In this document: one piece after another, positions 13,681-27,306 of the stretch | Layout of the letters: every line of letters begins with the position of its first letter | How positions within the stretch are numbered: the stretch's first letter is position 1 | Assembly (NCBI GenBank): GCA_001695595.3 | Contig: MBPM02000178.1 | Location: 17,084 to 81,083 of the forward strand | DNA: 64,000 bases | DNA from: Plasmopara viticola | Taxonomy: Eukaryota; Oomycota; Peronosporomycetes; Peronosporales; Peronosporaceae | Reading direction: 5' to 3' | Made by a program: the position numbers and the translations under genes | The notes under the pieces: model-generated | The model's input: only the letters and a program-made list of their open reading frames with translations | Databases searched by the model: none | What the model was told of the DNA's origin: nothing

Positions 13681-15680
13681 TAGACATGGACCGACGCAAT
13701 AGAGCCACAACGCAGTGTATAAGCATACGTTTGAAGCACTGAGACGCTGTATCGCCACAGATACGTCCTTTCTATCGGTCTAGACATGCACAGACGTAGT
13801 TAAGCCACAACGCAGTGTACACGCATTCTTTTGATGAGCTAAGACGCTGAATGGTTACAGATACGTCTTTGCTATCGGTCTAGACATGCACCGACGCACA
13901 AGAGCCACAACGCAGTGTACACGCATTATTTCGACGCGCTGAGACGCTATATGGCCATAGATACGTCCTTTCTATCGGTCTAGACATGCACAGACGCAAT
14001 AGAGCCACAACGCAGTGTACGAGCATACTTTTGAAGCGCTGAGACGCTGTATGGCCACAGATACGTCCTTTCTATCGGTCTAGACATGCACAGACGTAGT
14101 TAAGCCACAACGCAGTGTACACGCATTCTTTTGACGAGCTGAGACGCTGAATGGTTACAGATACGTCTTTTCTATCGGTCTAGACATGCACCGACGCACA
14201 AGAGCCACAAGGCAGTGTACACGCATTCTTTCGACGCGCTGAGACGCTATATGGCCACAGATACGTCCTTTCTATCGGTCTAGACATGCACAGACGCAAT
14301 AGAGCCACAACGCAGTGAATAAGCATACTTTTGAAGCGCTGAGATGCTGTATGCCAACCGATACGTCCTTTCTTTCGGTCTAGACATGCACAGACGCAAT
14401 ATAGCCACAACGTAGTGTACACGCATTCTTTTGAAGCGCTGAGACGCTATATGGCCACTGGTACGTTCTTTCTATCGGTCTAGACATCCACAGACGTAGT
14501 TAAGCCACAACGCAGTGTACACACATTCTTTTGACGCGCTGAGACGCTGTATGGCCACAGATACGTCCTTTCTATCGGTCTAGACATGCACCGACGTAGT
14601 TAAGCCACGACGCAGTGTACACACATTCGTTTGACGCGCTGAGACGCTGTATGACCACAGATACGTCCTTTCTATCGGTCTAGACATGGACCGACGCAAT
14701 AGAGCCACAACGCAGTGTATAAGCATACGTTTGAAGCACTGAGACGCTGTATCGCCACAGATACGTCCTTTCTATCGGTCTAGACATGCACAGACGTAGT
14801 TAAGCCACAACGCAGTGTACACGCATTCTTTGATGAGCTAAGACGCTGAATGGTTACAGATACGTCTTTGCTATCGGTCTAGACATGCACCGACGCACAA
14901 GAGCCACAACGCAGTGTACACGCATTATTTCGACGCGCTGAGACGCTATATGGCCATAGATACGTCCTTTCTATCGGTCTAGACATGCACAGACGCAATA
15001 GAGCCACAACGCAGTGTACGAGCATACTTTTGAAGCGCTGAGACGCTGTATGGCCACAGATACGTCCTTTCTATCGGTCTAGACATGCACAGACGTAGTT
15101 AAGCCACAACGCAGTGTACACGCATTCTTTTGACGAGCTGAGACGCTGAATGGTTACAGATACGTCTTTTCTATCGGTCTAGACATGCACCGACGCACAA
15201 GAGCCACAAGGCAGTGTACACGCATTCTTTCGACGCGCTGAGACGCTATATGGCCACAGATACGTCCTTTCTATCGGTCTAGACATGCACAGACGCAATA
15301 GAGCCACAACGCAGTGAATAAGCATACTTTTGAAGCGCTGAGATGCTGTATGCCAACCGATACGTCCTTTCTTTCGGTCTAGACATGCACAGACGCAATA
15401 TAGCCACAACGTAGTGTACACGCATTCTTTTGAAGCGCTGAGACGCTATATGGCCACTGGTACGTTCTTTCTATCGGTCTAGACATCCACAGACGTAGTT
15501 AAGCCACAACGCAGTGTACACACATTCTTTTGACGCGCTGAGACGCTGTATGGCCACAGATACGTCCTTTCTATCGGTCTAGACATGCACCGACGTAGTT
15601 AAGCCACGACGCAGTGTACACACATTCGTTTGACGCGCTGAGACGCTGTATGACCACAGATACGTCCTTTCTATCGGTCT
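13681..15680. repeat. 1-kb (10-monomer) tandem duplication
   Basis: 13681-14680 and 14681-15679 are near-identical ten-monomer units. Markers in order are TAGACATGGACCGACGC, GAAGCACTGAGACG, TTTGATGAGCTAAGACG, CGCATTATTTCGACG, GAGATGCTGTATGCCAACC, GCCACTGGTACGTTC and GACATCCACAGACG. The offset is 1000 and drops to 999 after a one-T loss near 14828. Long identical stretches argue for a recent unequal exchange. Confidence 0.9.
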
Positions 15681-18270
15681 AGACATGCACAGACGTAGTT
15701 AAGCCACAACGCAGTGTACACGCGTTCTTTTGACAAACTGAGACGCTGAATTGTTACAGATACGTCATTTCTATCGGTCTAGACATGCACAGACGCGATA
15801 GAGCCACAACGCAGTGTATAAGCATACCTTTGAAGCGCTGAGACGCTCTATGGCCACAGATACGTCCTTTCTATCGGTCTAGACATGCACAGACGTAGTG
15901 GAGCAACAACGCAGTGTACACGCATTCTTTTGACGCGCTGAGACGCTGTATGGCCACAGATACGTCCCTTTTATCGGTCTGGACATTTACACACGTTGTT
16001 ATGCCACAACGCAGTGTACACGCATTCTTTCGGCGCGCTGAGACGCTCTATGGCGAAAGATACGTCCTTTTTATCGGTCTAGACATGCACAGACGCAATA
16101 GAGTCACAACGCAGTGTATAAGCATACTTTTGAAGCGCTGAGATGCCGTATGCCAACCGATACGTCCTTTATTTCGGTCTAGACATGCACAGACGCAATA
16201 TAGCCACAACGTAGTGTACACGCATTCTTTTGAAGCGCTGAGACGCTATATGGCCACTGGTACGTTCTTTCTATCGGTCTAGACATGCACCGACGTAGTT
16301 AAGCCACAACGCAGTGTATAAGCATACGTTTGAAGCGCTGAGACGCTAAATGGTTACAGATACGTCCTTGCTATCGGTCTAGACATGCACAGACGTAGTT
16401 AAGCCACATCGCTGTGTACACGCATTCTTTCGGCGCGCTGAGACGCTCTATGGCGAAAGATACGTCCTTTTTATCGGTCTAGACATGCACAGACGCAATA
16501 GAGTCACAACGCAGTGTATAAGCATACTTTTGAAGCGCTGAGATGCCGTATGCCAACCGATACGTCCTTTCTTTCGGTCTAGACATGCACAGACGCAATA
16601 TAGCCACAACGTAGTGTACACGCATTCTTTTGAAGCGCTGAGACGCTATATGGCCACTGGTACGTTCTTTCTATCGGTCTAGACATGCACCGACGTAGTT
16701 AAGCCACAACGCAGTGTATAAGCATACGTTTGAAGCGCTGAGACGCTAAATGGTTACAGATACGTCCTTGCTATCGGTCTAGACATTCACCGACGTAGTT
16801 AAGCCACGACGCAGTCTACACACATTCGTTTGACGCGCTGAGACGCTGTATGACCACAGATACGTCCTTTCTATCGGTCTAGACATGCACAGACGTAGTT
16901 AAGCCACAACGCAGTGTACACGCGTTCTTTTGACAAACTGAGACGCTGAATTGTTACAGATACGTCATTTCTATCGGTCTAGACATGCACAGACGCGATA
17001 GAGCCACAACGCAGTGTATAAGCATACCTTTGAAGCGCTGAGACGCTCTATGGCCACAGATACGTCCTTTCTATCGGTCTAGACATGCACAGACGTAGTG
17101 GAGCAACAACGCAGTGTACACGCATTCTTTTGACGCGCTGAGACGCTGTATGGCCACAGATACGTCCCTTTTATCGGTCTGGACATTTACACACGTTGTT
17201 ATGCCACAACGCAGTGTACACGCATTCTTTCGGCGCGCTGAGACGCTCTATGGCGAAAGATACGTCCTTTTTATCGGTCTAGACATGCACAGACGCAATA
17301 GAGTCACAACGCAGTGTATAAGCATACTTTTGAAGCGCTGAGATGCCGTATGCCAACCGATACGTCCTTTCTTTCGGTCTAGACATGCACAGACGCAATA
17401 TAGCCACAACGTAGTGTACACGCATTCTTTTGAAGCGCTGAGACGCTATATGGCCACTGGTACGTTCTTTCTATCGGTCTAGACATGCACCGACGTAGTT
17501 AAGCCACAACGCAGTGTATAAGCATACGTTTGAAGCGCTGAGACGCTAAATGGTTACAGATACGTCCTTGCTATCGGTCTAGACATGCACAGACGTAGTT
17601 AAGCCACATCGCTGTGTACACGCATTCTTTCGGCGCGCTGAGACGCTCTATGGCGAAAGATACGTCCTTTTATCGGTCTAGACATGCACAGACGCAATAG
17701 AGTCACAACGCAGTGTATAGTGTATTTTGAAGCGCTGAGATGCCGTATGCCAACCGATACGTCCTTTCTTTCGGTCTAGACATGCACAGACGCAATATAG
17801 CCACAACGTAGTGTACACGCATTCTTTTGAAGCGCTGAGACGCTATATGGCCACTGGTACGTTCTTTCTATCGGTCTAGACATGCACCGACGTAGTTAAG
17901 CCACAACGCAGTGTATAAGCATACGTTTGAAGCGCTGAGACGCTAAATGGTTACAGATACGTCCTTGCTATCGGTCTAGACATGCACAGACGTAGTTAAG
18001 CCACATCGCTGTGTACACGCATTCTTTCGGCGCGCTGAGACGCTCTATGGCGAAAGATACGTCCTTTTTATCGGTCTAGACATGCACAGACGCAATAGAG
18101 TCACAACGCAGTGTATAAGCATACTTTTGAAGCGCTGAGATGCCGTATGCCAACCGATACGTCCTTTCTTTCGGTCTAGACATGCACAGACGCAATATAG
18201 CCACAACGTAGTGTACACGCATTCTTTTGAAGCGCTGAGACGCTATATGGCCACTGGTACGTTCTTTCTA
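15590..18270. repeat. 1200-bp tandem duplication with an internal 400-bp tetrameric HOR
   Basis: About 15590-16789 recurs at 16790-17985 with an offset of 1200. Inside, a four-monomer 400-bp unit begins with CGCATTCTTTCGGCGCG, continues through TATGGCGAAAGATACG, GAGATGCCGTATGCC and GCCACTGGTACGTTC, and starts near 16021, 16421, 17221, 17621 and 18018. The copy at 17621 has a small local rearrangement near 17715-17730. Confidence 0.88.
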
Positions 18271-20560
18271 TCGGTCTAAACAATCACAGACGCAATAGAG
18301 CTACAACGCAGTGAATAAGCATACTTTTGAAGCACTGAGACGCGGAATGGCCACAGATACGTCCTTTCTATCGGTTTAGACATGCACAGACGTAGTTAAG
18401 CCACATCGCAGTGTACACGCATTCGTTTGACGCGCTGAGACGCTATATGGCCACAGATACGTCCTTTCTATCGGTCTAGACATGCACCGACGTAGTTAAG
18501 CCACAACGCAGTGTATAAGCATACGTTTGAAGCGCTGAGACGCTAAATGGTTACAGATACGTCCTTGCTATCGTCTAGACATGCACAGACGTAGTTAAGC
18601 CACATTGCTGTGTACACGCATTCTTTTGATGCGCTGAGACGCTGTATGGCCACAGATACGTCCTTTCGTTCGGTCTAGACATGCACAGACGCAAAAGAGC
18701 CACAACGTAGTGTATAAGTATACTTTTCAAGCACTGAGACGCGGAATGGCCACAGATACGTCGTTTCTATCGGTTTAGACATGCACAGACGTAGTTAAGC
18801 CACATCGCAGTGTACACGCATTCGTTTGACGCGCTGAGACGCTATATGGCCACAGATACGTCCTTTCTATCGGTCTAGACATGCACCGACGTAGTTAAGC
18901 CACAACGCAGTGTATAAGCATACGTTTGAAGCGCTGAGACGCTAAAGGGTTACAGATACGTCCTTGCTATCGGTCTAGACATGCACAGACGTAGTTAAGC
19001 CACATTGCTGTGTACACGCATTCTTTTGATGCGCTGAGACGCTGTATGGCCACAGATACGTCCTTTCGTTCGGTCTAGACATGCACAGACGCAAAAGAGC
19101 CACAACGTAGTGTATAAGTATACCTTTGAAGCGCTGAGACGCTGTATGGCCACAGATACGTCTTTTCTATCGGTCTAGACATGCACAGACGTAGTTAAGC
19201 AACAACGCAGTTTACACGCATTCTTTTGACGCGCTGAGACGCTAAATGGTTTCAGATACGTCCTTGCTATCGGTCTAGACATGCACAGACGTAGTTAAGC
19301 CACATCGCAGTGTACACGCATTCTTTCGGCGCGCTGAGACGCTCTATGGCCACAGATACGTCCTTGCTATCGGTCTAGACATGCACAGACGCAATTGAGC
19401 CACAACGCAGTGTATAAGCATACTTATGACGCGCTGAGACGCTGAATGGCCACAGATACGTCCTTTCTTTCAGTCTATACAAAACAGACGTAGTTAAGCC
19501 ACAGCGAAGTGTATAAACATTCTTTTGGCGCGCTGAGACGCTCTATGGCCACAGATCCGTCCTTTCAATCGGTCTAGACAATCACAGACGCAATAGAGCT
19601 ACAACGCAGTGTATAAGCATACTTTTGAAGCACTGAGACGCGGAATGGCCACAGATACGTCGTTTCTATCGGTTTAGACATGCACAGACGTAGTTAAGCC
19701 ACATCGCAGTGTACACGCATTCTTTTGATGCGCTGAGACGCTGTATGGCCACAGATACGTCCTTTCGTTCGGTCTAGACATGCACAGACGCAAAAGAGCC
19801 ACAACGTAGTGTATAAGTATACCTTTGAAGCGCTGAGACGCTGTATGGCCACAGATACGTCCTTTCTATCGGTCTAGACATGCACAGACGTAGTTAAGCA
19901 ACAACGCAGTTTACACGCATTCTTTTGACGCGCTGAGACGCTAAATGGTTACAGATACGTCCTTGCTATCGGTCTAGACATGCACAGACGTAGTTAAGCC
20001 ACTACGCAGTGTACACGCATTCTTTCGGCGCGCTGAGACGCTCTATGGCCACAGATACGTCCTTGCTATCGGTCTAGACATGCACAGACGCAATTGAGCC
20101 CCAATGAAGTGTACACGCATTCTTTTGACGCGCTGAGGCGCTGTATGGCCACAGATACGTCCTTTTTATCCTTCTAGACATGCACAGACGTAGTTAAGCC
20201 ACAACGCAGTGTACGCGCATTATTTTGACGCGCTGAGACGCGCTATGGCCACAGATACGTCCTTTTTATTGGTCTAGACGTGCACAGACGTAGTTAAGCT
20301 TCAACGCAGTGTACACGCATTCTTTCGGCGCGCTGAGACGCTATATCGCCACAGATACGTCCTTGCTATCGGTCTAGACATGCACAGACGCAATAGAGCC
20401 ATAACGCAGTGAATAAGCATATGTTTGAAGCGCTGAGACGCTGTATGGCCACAGATACGTTCTTTCTATCGGTCTAGACATGCACAGACGCAATATAGCC
20501 ACAACGCAGTGTACACACATTCTTTTGACGCGCTGAGACGCTATATGGCCACAGATACGT
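18271..20560. repeat. Mosaic satellite with 400- and 700-bp duplications; holds a lone trimer-type segment
   Basis: A ~399-bp pair covers about 18.34-18.73 and 18.74-19.13 kb (GAGACGCGGAATGGCC, then CACATCGCAGTG). A ~700-bp offset pair covers about 19.00-19.40 and 19.70-20.10 kb (TGATGCGCTGAGACG, GTATAAGTATACCTTTG, CGCAGTTTACACGC). At about 19440-19690 there is a single segment with the TCAGTCTATACAAAACAG, CAGCGAAGTGTATAAAC, CTTTTGGCGCGCTGAG and CACTGAGACGCGGAATGG markers typical of the 31-47 kb domain. Confidence 0.82.
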
Positions 20561-22600
20561 TCTTTCTATCGGTCTAGACATGCACCGACGTAGTTAAGCC
20601 ACAACGCAGTGTATAAGCATACGTTTGAAGCGCTGAGACGCTAAATGGTTACAGATACGTCCTTGCTATCGGTCTAGACATGCACAGACGCAATAGAGCC
20701 ACAACGCAGTGTATAAGCATACGTTCGGAGGGCTGAGACGCTGGATGGCCACAGATACATCCTTTCTATCGGTCTTGACATGCACAGACGTAGTTAAGCC
20801 ACAACGCAGTGTACACGCTTCTTTTGACGCGCTGAGACGCTGAATGGTTACAGATACGTCCTTGCTATCGGTCTAGACATGCAAAGACGTAGTTAAGCCA
20901 CAACGCAGTGTACACGCTTCTTTTGACGCGCTGAGACGCTGAATGGTTACAGATACGTCCTTGCTATCGGTCTAGACATGCAAAGACGTAATTAAGCCAC
21001 AACGCAGTGTACACGCATTCTTTTGACGCGCTGAGACGCTGTATAGCCACAGATACGTCCTTTTTATCGGTCTAGTCATGCACAGACGTAGTTAAGCCAC
21101 AACGCAGTGTACATGCATTTTTTTGACGCGCTGAGACGCGCTATGGCAACAGGATACGCCCTTTCTATCGGTATAGACATGCACAGACGCAAGAGAGCCA
21201 TAACGCAGTGTATGAGCATACTTTTGAAGCGCTGAGACGCTGTACGGCCACAGAATGGTTACAGATACGTCATTTCTTTCGGTCTAGACATGCACAGACG
21301 CAATAGAGCCACAACGCAGTGTACACGAATTTTTTTGACGCGCTGAGACGCTTTATGGCCACAGATACGTCCTTTCTTTCGGTCTTGACATGCACAGACG
21401 CAAGAGAGCCACAACGCAGTGTATGAGTACGCTTTCGAAGCTCTGAGACGCTGTATGGCCACAGATACGTCCTTGCTATCGGTCTAGACATGCCCAGACG
21501 CACAAGAGCCACAACGCAGTGTACACGCATTCTTTCGACGCGCTGAGACGCTAAATGGTTACAGATACGTCTTTTCTATCGGTCTAGACATGCACAGACG
21601 CAAGAGAGTCACATCGCAGTGTACACGCATTCTTTTGAAGCGCTTTGACGCTCTATGGCCAAAGATACGTCCTTTCTATCGGTCTAGACATGCACAGACA
21701 TAGTTAAGCCACAACGCAGTGTACACACATTCTTTTGACGCGCTGAGACGCTATATGGCCACAGATACGCTCTTTCTATCGGTCTAGACATGCACCGACG
21801 TAGTTAAGCCACAACGCAGTGTATCAGCATACGTTTGAAGCGCTGAGACGCTAAATGGTTACAGATACGTCCTTGCTATCGGTCTAGATATGCACAGACG
21901 CAATAGAGCCACAACGCAGTGTATAAGCATACGTTCGGAGGGCTGAGACGCTGTATGGCCACAGATACATCCTTTCTATCGGTCTTGACATGCACAGACG
22001 TAGTTAAGCCACAACGCAGTGTACACGCTTCTTTTGACGCGCTGAGACGCTGAATGGTTACAGATACGTCCTTGCTATCGGTCTAGACATGCAAAGACGT
22101 AGTTAAGCCACAACGCAGTGTACACGCTTCTTTTGACGCGCTGAGACGCTGAATGGTTACAGATACGTCCTTGCTATCGGTCTAGACATGCATAGACGTA
22201 ATTAAGCCACAACGCAGTGTACACGCATTCTTTTGACGCGCTGAGACGCTGTATGGCCACAGATACGTCTTTTTTATCGGTCTAGTCATGCACAGACGTA
22301 GTTAAGCCACAAACGCAGTGTACACGCATTTTTTTGACGCGCTGAGACGCGCTATGGCAACAGGATACGCCCTTTCTATCGGTATAGACATGCACAGACG
22401 CAATAGAGCCACAACGCAGTGTATAAGCATACTTTTGAAGCGCTGAGACGCTGTACGGCCACAGATACGTCCTTTCTTTCGGTCTAGACATCTATAGGCG
22501 TAGTTAAGCCACAACGCAGTGTATACGCATTTTTTTGACGAGCTGAGACGCTGAATGGTTACAGATACGTCATTTCTTTCGGTCTAGACATGCACAGACG
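20561..22600. repeat. Segmental duplication, offset ~1210 bp
   Basis: About 20561-21290 and 21770-22590 match in order. Markers are GCATACGTTCGGAGGGCTG (near 20717 and 21927), two consecutive shortened ACACGCTTCTTTTGACG monomers, CGGTCTAGTCATGC and CAACAGGATACGCCC. The first copy contains an internal deletion junction near 21255; the second keeps the apparently intact version near 22460-22560. Confidence 0.82.
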
Positions 22601-25600
22601 CAATAGAGCCACAACGCAGTGTACAAGCATACTTTTGAAGCGCTGAGACACTGTATTGCCACAAATACGTCCTTTCTATCGGTCTAGACATGCACAGACG
22701 TAGTTAAGCCACAACGCAGTGTATAAGCATACGTTTGAAGCACTGAGACGCTGTATGGCCACAATTACGTCCTTTTTATTGGCCTAGACATGTACAGACG
22801 TAGTTAAGCCACAATGCAGTGTTCACGTATCTTTTTCACGAGCTGAGACGCTGAATGGTTACAGATACGTCCTTGCTATCAGTCTAGACATGCACAGACG
22901 CAATAGAGCCACAACGCAGTGTACACGCATTCTTTTGACGCGCGGAGACGCTCTATGGCCACAGATACGTCCTTTCTATCGGTCTAGACATGCACAGACG
23001 CAATAGAGTCACATCGCAGTGAATAAGCATACTTTTGAAGCGCTGAGATGCTGTATGCCAACCGATACGTCCTTTCTTTCAGTCTAGACATGCACAGACG
23101 CAATATAGCCACAACATAGTGTACACGCAATCTTTTGAAGCGCTGAGACGCTGTATGGCCACAGATACGTAATTTCTTTCGGTCTAGACATGCACAGACG
23201 TAGTTAAGCCACAACGCAGTGTACACGCAATCGTTTGACGCGCCGAGACGCGCTATGGCCACAGATACGTCCTTTCTATCGGTCTAGACATGCACAGACG
23301 TAGTTAAGCCACAACGCAGTGTATAAGCATACTGTTGAAGCTGAGACGCCGTATGGCCACATATACGTCCTTTCTTTCGGTCTAGACATGCACAGATGCA
23401 AAAGAGCCACAACGTAGTGTATAAGCATTCTTTTGACGAGCTGAGACGCTGAATGGCTACAGATACGTCCTTGCTATCCGTCTATGCATGCATAGACGCA
23501 AAAGAGCCACAGCGCAGTGTACACGCATTCTTATGACAAGCTGAGACGCTGAATGGTTACAGATACCTCCTTGCTATCCGTCTAGACATGCATACACGCA
23601 ATAGAGCCACAACGCAGTGTACACGCATTCTTTTGACGCGCTGAGACGCTGTATGGTCACAGATACGTCCTCTCTATCGGTCTAGACATGCACAGACGTA
23701 GTTAAGCCACAACGCAGTCTACACGCATTCTTTTAACGCGCTAAGACCCTGAATGGCCACAGATACGTCCTTTTTATCCGTCTAGACATGCACAGACGTA
23801 GTTAAGCCAAAACGCAGTGTACATGCATTCTTTTGACGAGCTGAGACGGTGAATGATTACAGATACGTCTTTGCTATCGGTCTAGACATTCACAGATGCA
23901 ATAGAGCCACAACGCAGTGTACACGCATCTTCTTGAAGAGCTGAGACGCTGAATGGTTACAGATACGTCCTTTTTGTTGCTATAGACATGCACAGACGTA
24001 ATTAAGCCACAACGCAGTGAAGACGCAATCTATTGACGAGCTGAGACGCTGAATAGTTACAGATACCTCATTTCTATCGGTCTAGACATTCACAGACGCG
24101 ATAGAGCCACAACGCAGTGTATACGCTTTCTTTTGACGCGCTGAGACGCTAAATGGCCACCGAAACGTCATTTTTATCGGTTTAGACAGGTACACACGTA
24201 GTTTAGCCACCACGAAGTGTACATGCATTCTTTTGACGTGCTGAGACGCTGTATGGCCACAGATACGTTCTTGCTGTCGGTCTAGACATGCACAGACGCA
24301 AAAGAGCCACAACGCACTGTATAAGCATACTTTTGAAGCGCTGAGACACTGTATGGCCACAGATACGTCCTTTCCATCGGTCTAGTCATGCACAGACGTA
24401 GTTAAGCCACAACGCAGTGTTCACGTATTTTTTTGACGAGCTGAGACGCTGAATGATTACAGATACGTCCTTTTTGTCAATCTAGACATGCACAGACGCA
24501 ATAGAGCCACAACGCAGTGTACACGCATTCTTTTGACGCGCGGAGATACTCTATGGCGACAGATACGTCCTTTCTATCGGTCTAGACATGCACAGACGTA
24601 GTTAAGCCACAACGCAGTGTACACGCATTCTTTTAACGAGCTGAGACTCTGAATGGTTACAGATACGTCCTTGCTATCGGTCTAGACATGCACAGACACA
24701 ACAGAGCCACAACGCAGTGTACACGCATTCTTTTGATGCACTGAGACGCTGTATGGCCACAATTACGTCCTTTTTATTGGTCTAGACATGTACAAACGTA
24801 GTTAAGCCAGAATGCAGTGTTCACGTATCTTTTTCACGAGCTGAGACGCCGAATGGTTACAGATACGTCCTTTCTATCAGTCTAGACATGCACAGACGCA
24901 ATAGAGCCACAACGCTGTGTACACGCATTCTTTTGACGCGCGGAGACGCTCTATGGCCACAGATACGTTCTTTGTATCGGTCTAGACATGCACAGACGTA
25001 GTTAAGCCACAACGCAGTGTACACGCATTCTTTTAACGAGCTAAGACGCTGAATGGTTACGGATACGTCCTTTCTATCGGTCTAGACATGCACAGACACA
25101 ACAGAGCCACAACGCAGTGTACACGCATTCTTTTGACGCACTGAGACGCTGTATGGCCACAATTACGTCCTTTTTATTGGTCTAGACATGTACAGAAGTA
25201 GTTATGCCACAACGCAGTGTACATGCATTCTTTTGACGTGCGGAGACGGTATATCGCCACAGATACGTCCTTGCTGTCGGTCTAGACATGCACAGACGCA
25301 AGCGAATTACAACGCAGTGTATAAGAATGCTTATGAAGCGCTGAGACGCTGTATGGCCACAGATACGTCCTTTCTATCGGTCTAGACATGCACAGACGCA
25401 ATAGAGCCACAAGGCAGTGTACACGCATTCTTTTGACGCGCTGAGACGCTGTATGGCCACAATTACGTCCTTTTTATCGGTCTGGACATGCACACACGTT
25501 GTTAAGCCACAACGCAGTGTACGCGCATTCTTTTAACGAGCTGAGACGCTAAATGGTTACAGATACGTCCTTGCTATCGGTCTAGACATGCACAGACGCA

Positions 25601-26312
25601 ATAGAGCCACAACGCTGTGTATAAGCATACTTCTGAAGCGCTGAGATGCTATATGTCCACAGATACGTCCTTTTTATCGGTCTAGACATGCACAGACGAA
25701 GTTAATCCACAGCGCAGTGTACACGCATTCTTTTGACGAGCTGAGATGCTGAATGGTTACGGATACGTCCTTTCTATCGGTCTAGACATGCACAGACGTA
25801 GTAAAGCCACAACGAAGTGTAAAAGCATTCTTTTGACGCTCTGAAACGCTGTATTTCCACAGATACGTCCTTTCTTTCGATCTAGACATGCACAGACGCA
25901 CGAGAGCAACAACGCAGTGTATAAGCATACTTTTGAAGCGCTGAGACGCTGAATGGCCACATTTACGTCCTTTCTTTCGATCCAGACAAGCACAGACGTA
26001 GTTAAGCCACAACGCAGTGTATAAGCATACGTTTGAAGCGCTGAGACGCTGTATGGTCACCGATACGTCTTTTCTATCGGTCTACACATGCACAGACGTA
26101 GTTAAGCCACAACGCAGTGTACGCGCATTATTTTGACGCGCTGAGATGCGCTCTGGCCACAGATACGTCTTTTCTATCGGTCTAGACATGCACAGACGTA
26201 GTTAAGCCACAACGCAATGTACATGCATTCTTTTGACGAGCTGAGACACTGAATGGTTACAGATACGTCCTTTTTATCGGTCTAGACATGCACAGACGCA
26301 ATAAGCCACAAG
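22600..26312. repeat. Diverged mosaic satellite
   Basis: Monomers here differ widely and no short HOR dominates. A block with CACAATTACGTCC, GTTCACGTATCTTTTTCACG and GAGCTGAGACGC(T/C)GAATGG occurs near 22.76 and again near 24.76 kb (offset about 2000). A 400-bp pair (GCGCGGAGA, GACACAACAGAGCC, CACAATTACG) spans about 24.54-24.78 and 24.94-25.18 kb. Near 23.32-23.67 kb there is a relative of the block also found at 2.82-3.18, 36.49-36.75 and 44.06-44.30 kb. No gene is seen. Confidence 0.8.
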
Positions 26313-27306
26313 GCAGTGTACATGCATTCTTTTGACGCTCTGAGACCCTGAATGGCCACAGATACGTCCTTTGTATCGGTCTAGACATGCACAGACGTAG
26401 TTAAGCTACAATGCAGTGTATAAGCATACTTTTGAAGCGCTGAGACGCTGTATGGCCACAGATACGTCCTTTCTTTCGGTCTAGACATGCACAGGCGTAG
26501 TTAAGCCACAACGTAGTGTATAAGCATTCTTTTGACGCGCTGAGACGCGCTATGGCCACAGATACGTCCTTGCTATCGGTCTAGACATGCACAGACGCAA
26601 TAGAGCCACAAGGCAGTGTACACGCATTCTTTTGACGCGCGGAGACGCTATATGGCCACAGATACGTCCTTTCTATCTAGACATGCATAGGCGTAGTTAA
26701 TCCGCAACGTAGTGTATAAGCATTCTTTTGACGCGCTGAGACGCCTTATGACCACAGATACGTCCTTGCTATCGGTCTAGACATGCACAGACGCAATAGA
26801 ATCACAACGCAGTGTACATGCATTCTTTTGACGCTCTGAGACCCTGAATGGCCACAGATACGTCCTTTGTATCGGTCTAGACATGCACAGACGTAGTTAA
26901 GCTACAATGCAGTGTATAAGCATACTTTTGAAGCGCTGAGACGCTGTATGGCCACAGATACGTCCTTTCTTTCGGTCTAGACATGCACAGGCGTAGTAAA
27001 GCCACAACGTAGTGTATAAGCATTCTTTTGACGCGCTGAGACGCGCTATGGCCACAGATACGTCCTTGCTATCGGTCTAGACATGCACAGACGCAATAGA
27101 GCCACAAGGCAGTGTACACGCATTCTTTTGACGCGCGGAGACGCTATATGGCCACAGATACGTCCTTTCTATCTAGACATGCATAGGCGTAGTTAATCCG
27201 CAACGTAGTGTATAAGCATTCTTTTGACGCGCTGAGACGCCTTATGACCACAGATACGTCCTTGCTATCGATCTAGACATGCACAGACGCACGAGAGCAA
27301 CAACGC
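26313..27306. repeat. ~496-bp (5-monomer) tandem duplication
   Basis: 26313-26775 and 26809-27270 match at an offset of 496. Both carry GAGACCCTGAATGGCC, CTACAATGCAGTG and a diagnostic 4-bp loss (CTATCTAGACATGC instead of CTATCGGTCTAGACATGC, at 26675 and 27171), then TTAATCCGCAACG and GACGCCTTATGACC. The shared deletion shows that the second unit copies the first or that both descend from one. Confidence 0.9.
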
